The notes under the pieces are model-generated. The model made no database searches and was not told where the DNA came from. It saw only the letters and a list, made by a program, of their open reading frames with translations. From contig OY769938.1 of the NCBI GenBank assembly GCA_963669295.1, positions 3,410,001-3,474,000 on the forward strand: a DNA stretch of 64,000 nucleotides. Direction: 5' to 3'. Origin of the DNA: G963669295 sp963669295 (GTDB lineage Bacteria; Bacteroidota; Bacteroidia; Flavobacteriales_D; CALLUQ01). Position numbers and translations under genes: made by a program. This document shows, one piece after another, positions 25,616 through 34,108 of this stretch; position 1 is the first letter of the stretch; every line of letters begins with the position of its first letter.

Positions 25616-27232
25616 TTAGTGGGCGTTCTCCGAAACTTTTGGAGCTGCAGCTAAAATTTCATCATTGGCGTTATCGGCAAATTGCTCAAAGTTGTTGACA
25701 AAAGCTTCAGCCAAATGATTGGCTTTTGCATCGTAAGCATCTTTATCGGCCCAGGTATTTTTTGGGTTGAGCAATTCATCGGGTACATTCGGACAAGAGG
25801 TTGGCATCGCTAAGCCAAAAACATCATGCGTTTCGTATGTTACATCATCCAACTCTCCATTTAGGGCAGCTGTAATCATGGCCCTGGTGTACTTCAACTT
25901 CATGCGTTCACCTGTTCCATAAGCACCTCCCGACCATCCGGTGTTGATGAGCCAAACCCTTACATTGTTTTCGGTCATTTTGGTGCCTAACATTTCTGCA
26001 TACTTGGTGGGATGCAACGGCAAGAAAGGAGCGCCAAAACATGCTGAGAAAGCTGTTTGTGGCTCAGTAATGCCTGCTTCTGTACCAGCTACTTTAGCGG
26101 TATATCCTGAAATGAAATGGTACATGGCCTGTCCTGCATTCAATTTTGAAATAGGAGGCAATACACCATAAGCATCACAAGTAAGGAAGAAGATGTTTTT
26201 AGGGGTAGTACCAATAGAAGGGGTAGCAATGTTATCGATGTGATGAATGGGGTAGCTTACCCTGGTATTTTCAGTTTTTGAACTGTTGCTATAGTCTACA
26301 GAAGAAGTGCCTTCGTAGAATTCTATGTTTTCAAGAATGGCACCGAATTTTACAGCGTCATAAATTTGAGGCTCTTTTTCTTTGGTAAGGTCAATGCATT
26401 TCGCGTAGCATCCACCTTCAAAGTTGAATACGGTGTTGTCGGCCCAACCGTGTTCATCATCACCAATAAGGTTACGATTAGGATCGGCTGATAAAGTAGT
26501 TTTCCCAGTGCCCGACAGACCAAAGAAAACAGCGGTGTCGCCATCTTCCCCGATGTTGGCTGAGCAGTGCATTGAAAGGACGTTGCGCTCTTGAGGCAAC
26601 ACGTAATTCAATACAGAGAAGATGCCTTTCTTAATTTCACCAGTGTAACCTGTTCCACCAATTAAGATCATCTTTTTGGTGAAGTTGATGATGGCAAAGT
26701 TGTGCTGGCGGGTACCATCCTTTTCAGGATTGGCATAAAAACCTGGAGCACAAATAATGTTCCACTCAGGATCGAAGTTTTCTATTTCTTCAGCGGTAGG
26801 ACGTAAAAACATGTTGTGTGCAAACATGTTCGACCAGGGGTATTCAGTAACTACTCGTAAGTTCAATCGGTAATTATCATCAGCACAAGCATAAGCATCT
26901 CTTACATACACATCGCGGTTCGATAGGTAGGCAGTGATTTGTTGGTGCAATGATTCAAACTTGTCTGCATCAAATTTGATGTTAATATCTCCCCACCAAA
27001 CGGTGTTTTCAGTTTTTTCATCACAAACAACAAAGCGATCCTTTGGAGATCGCCCGGTAAATTCGCCTGTATCAATTGCAAGAGCACCTGTATCATTCAA
27101 TACCCCTTGTCCTAAGATAATTGTTTCTTCTACCAATTCGGCTGGAGATAGGTTCCAAAATGCATTGGCTACATTGCCTAATCCTAAGGTTCCAAGGTTA
27201 GCGTTTGCTGCTTTTTTACCGAACTCATTCAT
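25616..27232 (-). CDS. pckA: Phosphoenolpyruvate carboxykinase (ATP)
   Basis: A 538-residue enzyme converting oxaloacetate and ATP to phosphoenolpyruvate and CO2, the entry step of gluconeogenesis. The kinase-1a P-loop is visible as FFGLSGTGKTTLSADPNR, the kinase-2 metal site as LIGDDEHGWAD, and the PEPCK-specific substrate site as FTGRSPKDRFVV near the N-terminus. Length equals that of E. coli PckA. It is flanked by its own terminator and a 129-bp upstream gap, so it is probably a single-gene unit. Confidence 0.97.
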   Translation of the reverse strand: MNEFGKKAANANLGTLGLGNVANAFWNLSPAELVEETIILGQGVLNDTGALAIDTGEFTGRSPKDRFVVCDEKTENTVWWGDINIKFDADKFESLHQQITAYLSNRDVYVRDAYACADDNYRLNLRVVTEYPWSNMFAHNMFLRPTAEEIENFDPEWNIICAPGFYANPEKDGTRQHNFAIINFTKKMILIGGTGYTGEIKKGIFSVLNYVLPQERNVLSMHCSANIGEDGDTAVFFGLSGTGKTTLSADPNRNLIGDDEHGWADNTVFNFEGGCYAKCIDLTKEKEPQIYDAVKFGAILENIEFYEGTSSVDYSNSSKTENTRVSYPIHHIDNIATPSIGTTPKNIFFLTCDAYGVLPPISKLNAGQAMYHFISGYTAKVAGTEAGITEPQTAFSACFGAPFLPLHPTKYAEMLGTKMTENNVRVWLINTGWSGGAYGTGERMKLKYTRAMITAALNGELDDVTYETHDVFGLAMPTSCPNVPDELLNPKNTWADKDAYDAKANHLAEAFVNNFEQFADNANDEILAAAPKVSENAH

Positions 27233-27361
27233 ATCTGTTATGTTAGTTAGACTTTGCGTTTTTTATGAGTAAACCACAAATTTAGACCAATTATCTTAAT
27301 CTGTAGGGGTTTACCTATGGTAGTTATTCACAGTTTCTGTAAGTTTTGTGGAAAACTTAAG

Positions 27362-28867
27362 CTATACAGCAACAGTTTGTAAATTGTACAATGCGGTATA
27401 TTTTTTGCGAGCATAATCCATAAAATACTTAAAGTTTAATTTTTCACCGGTGATTTTTTGACACAACTCTTCAGAGGTGTAGAGCTTCCCATGTTGGTGA
27501 ATATTTTCGCGCAACCACTGTAAGAGGGGCAGCATATTTCCAGCCCTTATTTCAGCTTCTAATGCCGGGATTTCTATGAGCGCCTGAGCATAAAATTGGG
27601 CAGCATAAAAGCTTCCTAATGAATAAGTAGGGAAGTACCCAAAGCTGCCGTGCGACCAGTGAATGTCTTGCAATACCCCTTGGGTATCAGTTGGTACTTC
27701 TATGTTAAGGTATTCTTTGTAGCGGGCGTTCCAGTAGGAGGGAAGGTCTTTTACCTCAATGGTTCCTTCCATCAATGCCTTTTCAATTTCAAAGCGAATT
27801 AGCACATGAAAATGATAGGTTAACTCATCGGCATTGGTTCGAATTAAAGAAGGCTTTACAATATTCATGGCCTTGTAAAAAGCAGCAAGATCTACCTCTC
27901 CCAGGTTTTGAGGAAACAGTTGTTGCAATGTTTTATAGTTGCTTTCCCAATAGGCTCGGCCTCTTCCTACGTTATTTTCCCACAGCCTCGATTGCGATTC
28001 ATGAATGCTCAAGGAAATGGCTTCACCGGTAGGTAACCCATAATCTTCGGTGGTTAACCCTTGTTCGTATAGTGCATGTCCTCCTTCATGAATGGTGCTC
28101 CATATCATTTCGTTGAGGTCGTTTTCGTTGACACGGGTAGTGACTCTTACATCTTTTGGCCCAAAGCTAGTGGTAAACGGATGTGCCGAGAGGTCTTGTC
28201 TTCCAGCATCAAAATCGTAATGCATTTGTTGCAACAGTTCAATGCCAAAGTCCCATTGTTGCTGGTGTGCATAATGTTTAAACATTACAGCATCGTTATT
28301 TTGAGGCTGCTCAGAAATGGTTTTAACAAAATCCACCAGTTGCTGCTTCACGTCTTGAAACAAAACAGTAAGGTCGGCCGTTTTGCAACCAGGCTCATAA
28401 TGATCGAGCAAGGCATCGTAAGGATGATCCTCGTAGCCAACCATTTCAGCTTCTTCTCGTTTAAGCTTTACCAGTTGTTCCAGATGAGGAGCAAAAATGC
28501 TAAAGTTATTTTCTTCTCTCGCTTGCTGCCAGGCATGAAAGCTCTGCGAAATACACCTACTCTGCTCCTCTACAAATGCTTTGGTGTACTTTTGTTGTTT
28601 TTTATAATCGCGCAGCGATTCTTTGATGTTTACTTTTTCCCGTTCAGAAAGGCTGCTGTCTTTAGAAAGTGCTTCCAGCAAATCGCCCAGTTTAGGGTCG
28701 GTAGCCAATTCGTGTGCAATGCCAGCTAAAGTGGCCAATTGCCTGGACCGATGTAGGGTGCCTTTTTTCGGAATGTAGGTTTCCTGGTCCCATTGTAACA
28801 AGGCAGCGGCATACCTGATGTCTGCTAACTGTTGCAGGTGCGCCTTGTAAGTTTCATACTTCTTCAT
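27362..28867 (-). CDS. M32-family metallocarboxypeptidase
   Basis: A 501-residue zinc carboxypeptidase of the Taq/Pfu family. The zinc site H260-E261-x-x-H264 sits in STIHEGGHALYEQGL. Other family motifs are LQWDQETYIPKKG, DLSAHPFTTSFGPKDVRVTT, IHESQSRLWENNVGR, SLIRTNADELTYHFHV and DTQGVLQDIHWSHGSFGYFP. It removes C-terminal residues (not proline) from peptides in the cytoplasm; no signal peptide is seen. It overlaps the DUF423 gene by 14 bp. Confidence 0.94.
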   Translation of the reverse strand: MKKYETYKAHLQQLADIRYAAALLQWDQETYIPKKGTLHRSRQLATLAGIAHELATDPKLGDLLEALSKDSSLSEREKVNIKESLRDYKKQQKYTKAFVEEQSRCISQSFHAWQQAREENNFSIFAPHLEQLVKLKREEAEMVGYEDHPYDALLDHYEPGCKTADLTVLFQDVKQQLVDFVKTISEQPQNNDAVMFKHYAHQQQWDFGIELLQQMHYDFDAGRQDLSAHPFTTSFGPKDVRVTTRVNENDLNEMIWSTIHEGGHALYEQGLTTEDYGLPTGEAISLSIHESQSRLWENNVGRGRAYWESNYKTLQQLFPQNLGEVDLAAFYKAMNIVKPSLIRTNADELTYHFHVLIRFEIEKALMEGTIEVKDLPSYWNARYKEYLNIEVPTDTQGVLQDIHWSHGSFGYFPTYSLGSFYAAQFYAQALIEIPALEAEIRAGNMLPLLQWLRENIHQHGKLYTSEELCQKITGEKLNFKYFMDYARKKYTALYNLQTVAV

Positions 28868-29279
28868 GCGATGTACTTTTTAATGCTGCTACAAAAAACA
28901 ATACCCATCCTGTAATGAGTAACAATCCTCCAACAGGAGTGATTGGACCCAATACTTTACTCCATCCTTCAATGCCAAGCACCGATTTTGTAGCAAGCAA
29001 GTAAATAGAGCCAGAAAAGAGCAACGTACCAATAATAAAGGCAATGGCCGATGCTTTCATCAAGCGACGATTTAAGTACTGCTTAAGTAGAGAGGCGATA
29101 ATGATAAGAGCCAATGCATGGTAGATTTGATAACGCACACCGGTTTCAAAGCTTCGTAACTGTTCTGTCGTCACCAATCCTTCCGAACTCAATTGTTGCA
29201 ACTTATGTGCTCCAAGCGCGCCAAGTATCACAGCAATTGCCATGGAAGCCGATCCAAATAGCAAAAGTTTTTTCTGCAT
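28854..29279 (-). CDS. DUF423 membrane protein
   Basis: A 141-residue protein with four membrane segments, the size and layout of the YgdD/YwdK (DUF423) family. Signatures include GALGAHKLQQL, FETGVRYQIYHALALI, GTLLFSGSIYLLA and ITPVGGLLLITGWVLFF. The ATG at 29279 is taken as start; a TTG two codons upstream is also in frame. Function unknown. It is translationally coupled to the M32 peptidase. Confidence 0.88.
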   Translation of the reverse strand: MQKKLLLFGSASMAIAVILGALGAHKLQQLSSEGLVTTEQLRSFETGVRYQIYHALALIIIASLLKQYLNRRLMKASAIAFIIGTLLFSGSIYLLATKSVLGIEGWSKVLGPITPVGGLLLITGWVLFFVAALKSTSHEEV

Positions 29280-29297
29280 TAGCAATACAAAGATAAT

Positions 29298-29327
29298 AAA
29301 AAAAGAGCCTCAAAATTTGAGGCTCTT
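29298..29327 (-). terminator. Rho-independent terminator of the LPP20/CsgG group
   Basis: A perfect 12-bp stem (AAGAGCCTCAAA / TTTGAGGCTCTT) with a single-base centre, followed on the minus strand by seven T. It ends the transcript of the 29354-29938 gene. Confidence 0.88.
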
Positions 29328-29353
29328 CTTCGAAATTTATTTGGAATGGAATC

Positions 29354-29938
29354 TTATCGGTTTTCCAATTTTTCCATCTCTTTGTCGAAAGTGTCTTTAA
29401 ACTTTTCGTAGTTGTAATCAATTCTCAAACGCTCGTCTTTCGACAGTCGCTCGTTCATTTTGGTAACCAATTTATCTGCCGACAATTCAAGCGCAATGTA
29501 GGTTTTGTACTTACCTTCTTTGGTCTTGGTTTGCTTCTCACAGATGGTTTTGATACCAGTCAACTCCTGGTTGATTACTTCACGTGTTAAGCTTTCAAAG
29601 TTCTCCAATACTTCTTCAGTGTTATTGAACTCGCTTGATTTTACGTAGTTATCAATGGTACCTTTAATGGTAGTGTTGATTGAACTCGCTAAATCAGCTT
29701 TGGCGTTGGCCATTGCTTTTTTCTTAGAAGTAATTTGATCCAAGCTTTCACCAATTGAGTTGGCTCTGAAATATTTCTTATTAGTCCAGTACTCTTCTCC
29801 TGAGCAATAAACTTTAATCAATACCTCATCTTCAGGCTTCTTTGGTGTCTTGTCTTTTTTACCACAGCTAGCAATGCTAAAGGCGAATCCACCGATAAAG
29901 ATTGCGGCTATAATTTTAGATGTAAATTTCATTTTCAT
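29354..29938 (-). CDS. LPP20-like lipoprotein, small
   Basis: A lipoprotein of 194 residues from the ATG at 29938 (signal ends FAFSIASC; a TTG further upstream is unlikely). The mature part resembles the LPP20 fold of the next gene: a block of alternating Ala/Lys helix (SKKKAMANAKADLASSINTT), then IKTICEKQTKTKEGKYKTYI and ALELSADKLVTKMNERLSKD. It is probably a periplasm-facing outer-membrane lipoprotein. It lies ~70 bp downstream of the larger LPP20 protein. Family assignment is by comparison of patterns only. Confidence 0.6.
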   Translation of the reverse strand: MKMKFTSKIIAAIFIGGFAFSIASCGKKDKTPKKPEDEVLIKVYCSGEEYWTNKKYFRANSIGESLDQITSKKKAMANAKADLASSINTTIKGTIDNYVKSSEFNNTEEVLENFESLTREVINQELTGIKTICEKQTKTKEGKYKTYIALELSADKLVTKMNERLSKDERLRIDYNYEKFKDTFDKEMEKLENR

Positions 29939-30033
29939 AATTGCATGTTTTATCGCATTCAAAAATAGACTAATTTTTATTCTTTCAAAAGGGTTTCATA
30001 AACCGTGCCAAAATTGCAAGGTCAATAAAAAAA

Positions 30034-31434
30034 TCATTGCAACGAACGCATCATTGAAGGCATCACTTTTCTTCTCACTTCGCTTACGGCCTTTTTATAA
30101 GCCTCATCTCCTGCTTTAGCATAAGTTAGTTGTACTCCTTTTACGTCGTTTTTGGTCTCTTTCAATATTATGGCGTTGCTTTTGGCATTGTATATGGCAA
30201 TGCTCATATCGAGATAGGCCACATGAAAATTGTTGGCATCATTTCCTTTGCGTGTATTGGCCTTTACCTTTACAATAAGGTCGGCTTTTTTGCGATCTTC
30301 AGTAATGACATACCCATTTTTTGTAAACTCACTTTTTACGACATCACCCAATTTGGTATTGCCTGTAGCTTCATTCAGGTTTTGTTCTTCAGACTCTACA
30401 TAAACAGCAGGCAATTTAATTTTAATAGGAATGTGTCGCTCTGCCGCTGTAAAACTGGCGATGATGGGTTTTACAATGCCTTGCTCGGCATCTGCCCCAA
30501 TGAGTTTACTAAAATCAACACTTACAACCATGTCTTTTTGACTCATCTTGGTATTGATGTTGGCAATGTGAAAAGATACCAACCCATTGCCATCGGTTAA
30601 GACGGTTTTTTCAAAAGTACCCGATTTGGTCAGGTATTGTGCTTTCAATGGAAGCTGTTTAACATTTTGCCCTTTCAACGTTGCTCGAATAGACAGGTCG
30701 CTTTGGTAGTTGCTGTTTTGATCCAGCACAATGGTTTTCTTGTCGGGAACCAATTGCATTTCGCGCAGCAGGTTTTGCATGTTGGAGTAAATCTCATTGT
30801 CGATAAAAATTTTACCGCCATTGTAATCTACCTCATTCACTTCGTTCCAATGCTCTTTAATGCTCATGAGCGACTTGAAGTAAAAACTGAAGGCACCACT
30901 AATATCGTTGTTGCTCTTAGCAGTTTCTGCTTTTCCATAAAGGTCTACTGCCAGGCGCATGGCGTCATCTTTCTTCTTTTGTTTGTCTTCTGCATACTTG
31001 GTTTTCGACAAGCGGTAGTATACCCAATATTCTTCATCATTTTCCCAGGTATCAACAATCTCATACCCTTCCAGGTTTTGATTGATGGTAGCTTTGATGT
31101 TTGATTTATATTCTTCTTCAAACTTGTATTCACGTTCTAACGACAGCAAAAAAGAGTTGCTATTGATATGAACACTGATCTCGGAAGCCAAATCGTTGAG
31201 TGCATTGTTCTTTGCATTCTGAGCATGATCGTTTTCAGGACGATGCTTAGAGGAGATGCCAATACCAATGTAATATGCATTGGTCATAGGGCGACTTTTT
31301 ACCCAGGTAGGACGATCGTCGACCACAGGCTCTACCACTACAGGCTTGCTTCCACCACACGAAGTGAAGGAAAGGCTACCTACCATCAAGAGTAGAAATA
31401 GCACATAATTGTATTTAGTGATTGTTGACAACAT
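30034..31434 (-). CDS. LPP20-family lipoprotein
   Basis: A 466-residue lipoprotein (signal ends SLSFTSC). Residues ~40-140 form the LPP20 domain: DDRPTWVKSRPMTNAYYIGI, AQNAKNNALNDLASEISVHI and YEIVDTWENDEEYWVYYRLS. A middle helical part (KKKDDAMRLAVDLYGKAETA) leads to two beta-rich segments, and the C-terminal ~100 residues (YVITEDRKKADLIVKVKANT) look like a second small domain. In polar-flagellated Vibrio the LPP20-type protein FlgP works with FlgO and FlgT at the outer-membrane flagellar ring. Here it overlaps a CsgG-domain gene by 20 bp. Confidence 0.8.
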   Translation of the reverse strand: MLSTITKYNYVLFLLLMVGSLSFTSCGGSKPVVVEPVVDDRPTWVKSRPMTNAYYIGIGISSKHRPENDHAQNAKNNALNDLASEISVHINSNSFLLSLEREYKFEEEYKSNIKATINQNLEGYEIVDTWENDEEYWVYYRLSKTKYAEDKQKKKDDAMRLAVDLYGKAETAKSNNDISGAFSFYFKSLMSIKEHWNEVNEVDYNGGKIFIDNEIYSNMQNLLREMQLVPDKKTIVLDQNSNYQSDLSIRATLKGQNVKQLPLKAQYLTKSGTFEKTVLTDGNGLVSFHIANINTKMSQKDMVVSVDFSKLIGADAEQGIVKPIIASFTAAERHIPIKIKLPAVYVESEEQNLNEATGNTKLGDVVKSEFTKNGYVITEDRKKADLIVKVKANTRKGNDANNFHVAYLDMSIAIYNAKSNAIILKETKNDVKGVQLTYAKAGDEAYKKAVSEVRRKVMPSMMRSLQ

Positions 31435-32794
31435 ATTTTGTTACATCAGCTGATAAGTTCTTAGAAACTGTTTTGTACAAGTCGTTGGCCAAATCAACGG
31501 TCGACTTCATTTCTCTCTTTCCACTCAATAAACCATTGATGCTTCTTTTCCCTCCTTTAGAGGTGTCGGCTTTACCATTGAGGTTCTTGAACAGGTTTTT
31601 CTTGTTGCCATCATAAGTGGCATAATTCACCCCATCCTTGGCTTCTTTTTCAACAATTTGAGAAAGCAATACCTCTCCTGTTTCCAACGACACCAGTTTG
31701 TATTGGATGCTGATGGTTACCTTGTTTGATCCAGTGTACTGGTAGTAACGCACAGACTTGTACTTGGTAACATAGTAGGTTTTATCCTCTTCTTTGTTGT
31801 AGCGTTTTTCACGATACGACTCAAAGCCACTTTTGCTTTGCTTCTTCACACTATTCTTGGTTTCTTTGTAGCTAATTACTTTGCCAACTACGGCAGCTTT
31901 AGCTCCAATCAAGTCGCCCACTTGTGCGGCCGACGATTCTTCAAAGATACCCGACAAGCTCAGTTCTTGCTCCTCAATGATGCGGTCCATATTTTCACGA
32001 TCCACAATTTTTACAAAAGGGTCTTTAATGCCCGACAACGAATTGAGCGCATACGCTGAAAACTTTTCTTCAATGTTTTTTATGCCAGAAGCATTTTCAA
32101 AGGGAAACAATGCAATGGTATACCTACCAGCTTTTAGCGCTTCTTCTTTGAATTCAAGCGCATCCTTATAGGTTTTGCTGCGCTTTACCACTTTGTCGAA
32201 ATAATTGTAGGCACTGCGATAGTCTTCTTGCTCAATACTTGCCATTCCCTTTTTATAAAGGGGTTCCATATAGGCCACATTCTTCAACTCATCAGCGTCT
32301 TTGAACTCAGGGTTCAGTCGGCCGATTTCCGCAAATACCTTTTCGGCTTTGTCGTATTCTTCGTTTTCCATCAACGATGATCCTTCTTCGTACAACGAAT
32401 TCAAGTAGATCTCTCGAGAATCTTCATAATCAGTAGTGTAATGCTCTGGAACTTCCAGCTTTACATTCATCCGTCCGATTTTACTTTTATAAGCGTCTGC
32501 TTTCTGGTAAGCATATACTGTTTCCTTATGCTTTTCCAGGGCATGGGCCTTAAATACTTCATCCAAATGATCGTTCAATACCTTTTGTCCTGCATTTTTC
32601 AATCCGATTCGAGCCTCCACATTGGTACTCTTACGTTGCAATGCATTGTAATAGAACTGGGCAGCAGAAGTATAATCACCAGCAGCCTCTAACTTAGCAG
32701 CTTTCTTGGTCATGGCTTTCGAGCCACTGCAAGCATACAGTGTTCCAGCCACCAGGAATAACAGTAAACATCTGATTATGTAGCGATTCTTCAT
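31415..32794 (-). CDS. CsgG-domain lipoprotein with TPR-like N-terminus
   Basis: A 459-residue lipoprotein (signal ends GTLYACSGS). Residues ~25-220 are helical repeats of TPR type (AAKLEAAGDYTSAAQFYYNA, EEYDKAEKVFAEIGRLNP, QEDYRSAYNYFDKVVKR). Residues ~225-380 form a CsgG/FlgO-like domain: RYTIALFPFENASGIKNIEE, VKIVDRENMDRIIEEQELSL, AAQVGDLIGAKAAVVGKVIS and IQYKLVSLETGEVLLSQIV. CsgG itself is the curli outer-membrane channel, but curli genes are absent here. Overlap with the LPP20 gene suggests the two products act together at the outer membrane. Confidence 0.82.
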   Translation of the reverse strand: MKNRYIIRCLLLFLVAGTLYACSGSKAMTKKAAKLEAAGDYTSAAQFYYNALQRKSTNVEARIGLKNAGQKVLNDHLDEVFKAHALEKHKETVYAYQKADAYKSKIGRMNVKLEVPEHYTTDYEDSREIYLNSLYEEGSSLMENEEYDKAEKVFAEIGRLNPEFKDADELKNVAYMEPLYKKGMASIEQEDYRSAYNYFDKVVKRSKTYKDALEFKEEALKAGRYTIALFPFENASGIKNIEEKFSAYALNSLSGIKDPFVKIVDRENMDRIIEEQELSLSGIFEESSAAQVGDLIGAKAAVVGKVISYKETKNSVKKQSKSGFESYREKRYNKEEDKTYYVTKYKSVRYYQYTGSNKVTISIQYKLVSLETGEVLLSQIVEKEAKDGVNYATYDGNKKNLFKNLNGKADTSKGGKRSINGLLSGKREMKSTVDLANDLYKTVSKNLSADVTKYVVNNH

Positions 32795-32823
32795 AGAGCA
32801 ATGATAATTAATTTAATTGAAAC

Positions 32824-32846
32824 AGAGGGGAGAAAACCTCCCCTCT
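32824..32846 (-). terminator. GC-rich hairpin after the DUF4476 gene
   Basis: A perfect 9-bp stem (AGAGGGGAG / CTCCCCTCT) with a 5-nt loop sits between the DUF4476 stop and the CsgG start. The minus-strand tail is only moderately T-rich (GTTTCAATT), so termination may be partial. Confidence 0.55.
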
Positions 32847-32872
32847 ATTCATTGGTTCGGCCTTCAGTCCTA

Positions 32873-33901
32873 TTATCTTGATTCAATGTGTTCGTTTAAT
32901 TCTTCGATAGACGATTCAAAATCAAATGCATCGTTTACCTTGTAATAATTGCCTTTGTCGTAAGTGTAATCGTAGGCATACTTGGCATAATCCAATCGAT
33001 CACTTTCAAAGTCAAACAACATTGTAATTTCTTTTACCTGCTTAGCTGTAAGGCAATTGGCTCTGGTAACTTGCTTGGCTACTGTCATCTTCGAATCCGA
33101 AAATGTTTTCGACCCAACTGATTTTTTGGCACTGCCAAATTCCGAGTCGTTCATTGGAGCAGCACAACCTACTTCGCCATTGTAACCTTCCACATAAACT
33201 ACTTCTTCTGTCACATCTACATCTCCATCAACATCTAAATCAGCAGAAGTATGCGTGGTTGTGGTAGTAGTGTGCGTTGTAGTGGTAGTAGTTGAACCAC
33301 CGCTTCCCATACTTACACTGCCACCATTGTCGCTTGCACTGGCATCAACGCTAAAGTTAACACCGCCAACATTCACATCCATAGAAACATTTTCGCTATT
33401 GCCACCTGTACCATCTGTACTTTCAGTGGTCGTTGTAGTGGTAACAGTAGTTGTTTCATGCACTGTAACATCACTGCTCACTTCTGTCGCTGTTTCCTCT
33501 ACTGTTTCGGTAGGCGTTTCGTGGTAAGCAATTACTTCTTGATTAGATGCAGGAGCAGGAGCTTCTTCTAAAGGGCTTTGGCTAAGCATGCGCATTACAA
33601 AAACACCTTTTTTATTTTGTTTCAGCATCACAGTAGTTTCCTGTCCGAAAGCAACAGCCAGTGATTTGTTCATGGTGGGCAACGAACTGTCTTCAAATTC
33701 AACCTTGAGCTTGTAAAATTCAGCATTGAGGTCGGTAATGCGTACGTTAGCTTGCGGAGCATCGTTTTGTTTAATTCCGTTCAATATGGCACTGAACTTT
33801 TCGCCATGCTCTGTAAATAATACCACATTGGCTTTGTTTTGAGCCAATGAAGTAACCGTTAGCATGAAAGCGGATAATAGTAGAGTAAAATTTTTCATCA
33901 T
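32873..33901 (-). CDS. Secreted DUF4476 protein with Thr/His low-complexity linker
   Basis: A 342-residue protein from the ATG at 33901; an upstream GTG is in frame but would spoil the signal peptide (MMKNFTLLLSAFMLTVTSLAQ). Residues ~20-105 are a beta-rich domain, followed by a long low-complexity segment rich in Thr, Ser, Gly and Val with two THTTTTTT-like runs. The C-terminal ~95 residues match DUF4476 (NDSEFGSAKKSVGSKTFSDS, ANCLTAKQVKEITMLFDFES, DRLDYAKYAYDYTYDKGNYY), a Bacteroidota helical domain of unknown role. It lies 78 bp upstream of the CsgG gene. Confidence 0.82.
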   Translation of the reverse strand: MMKNFTLLLSAFMLTVTSLAQNKANVVLFTEHGEKFSAILNGIKQNDAPQANVRITDLNAEFYKLKVEFEDSSLPTMNKSLAVAFGQETTVMLKQNKKGVFVMRMLSQSPLEEAPAPASNQEVIAYHETPTETVEETATEVSSDVTVHETTTVTTTTTTESTDGTGGNSENVSMDVNVGGVNFSVDASASDNGGSVSMGSGGSTTTTTTHTTTTTTHTSADLDVDGDVDVTEEVVYVEGYNGEVGCAAPMNDSEFGSAKKSVGSKTFSDSKMTVAKQVTRANCLTAKQVKEITMLFDFESDRLDYAKYAYDYTYDKGNYYKVNDAFDFESSIEELNEHIESR

Positions 33902-34108
33902 TTTTGGTTTTACTGTATTGGTACTATTAAGTTTTTTAGGCACTTAAAATTATACTTTTTATTAGGCTTTACCAATAGCCATGCCAAAAAATGGATCGTG
34001 GGAATTCGAGGGTTGTTAAAAATTTGTTAAAACAATTGATCATCGAAAAATGACAATGGAAAGCATAACCATTATATTCGCAATTCTCAACCTAACAATG
34101 ACAGTTTC

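Noticed and set aside
31415..32794. Curli secretion system
   Set aside because: Only the CsgG domain is present; no CsgA/B/E/F-like genes are in the window.
33255..33527. Valine-rich frame on the plus strand
   Set aside because: It is the antisense of the Thr/His linker of the DUF4476 gene.
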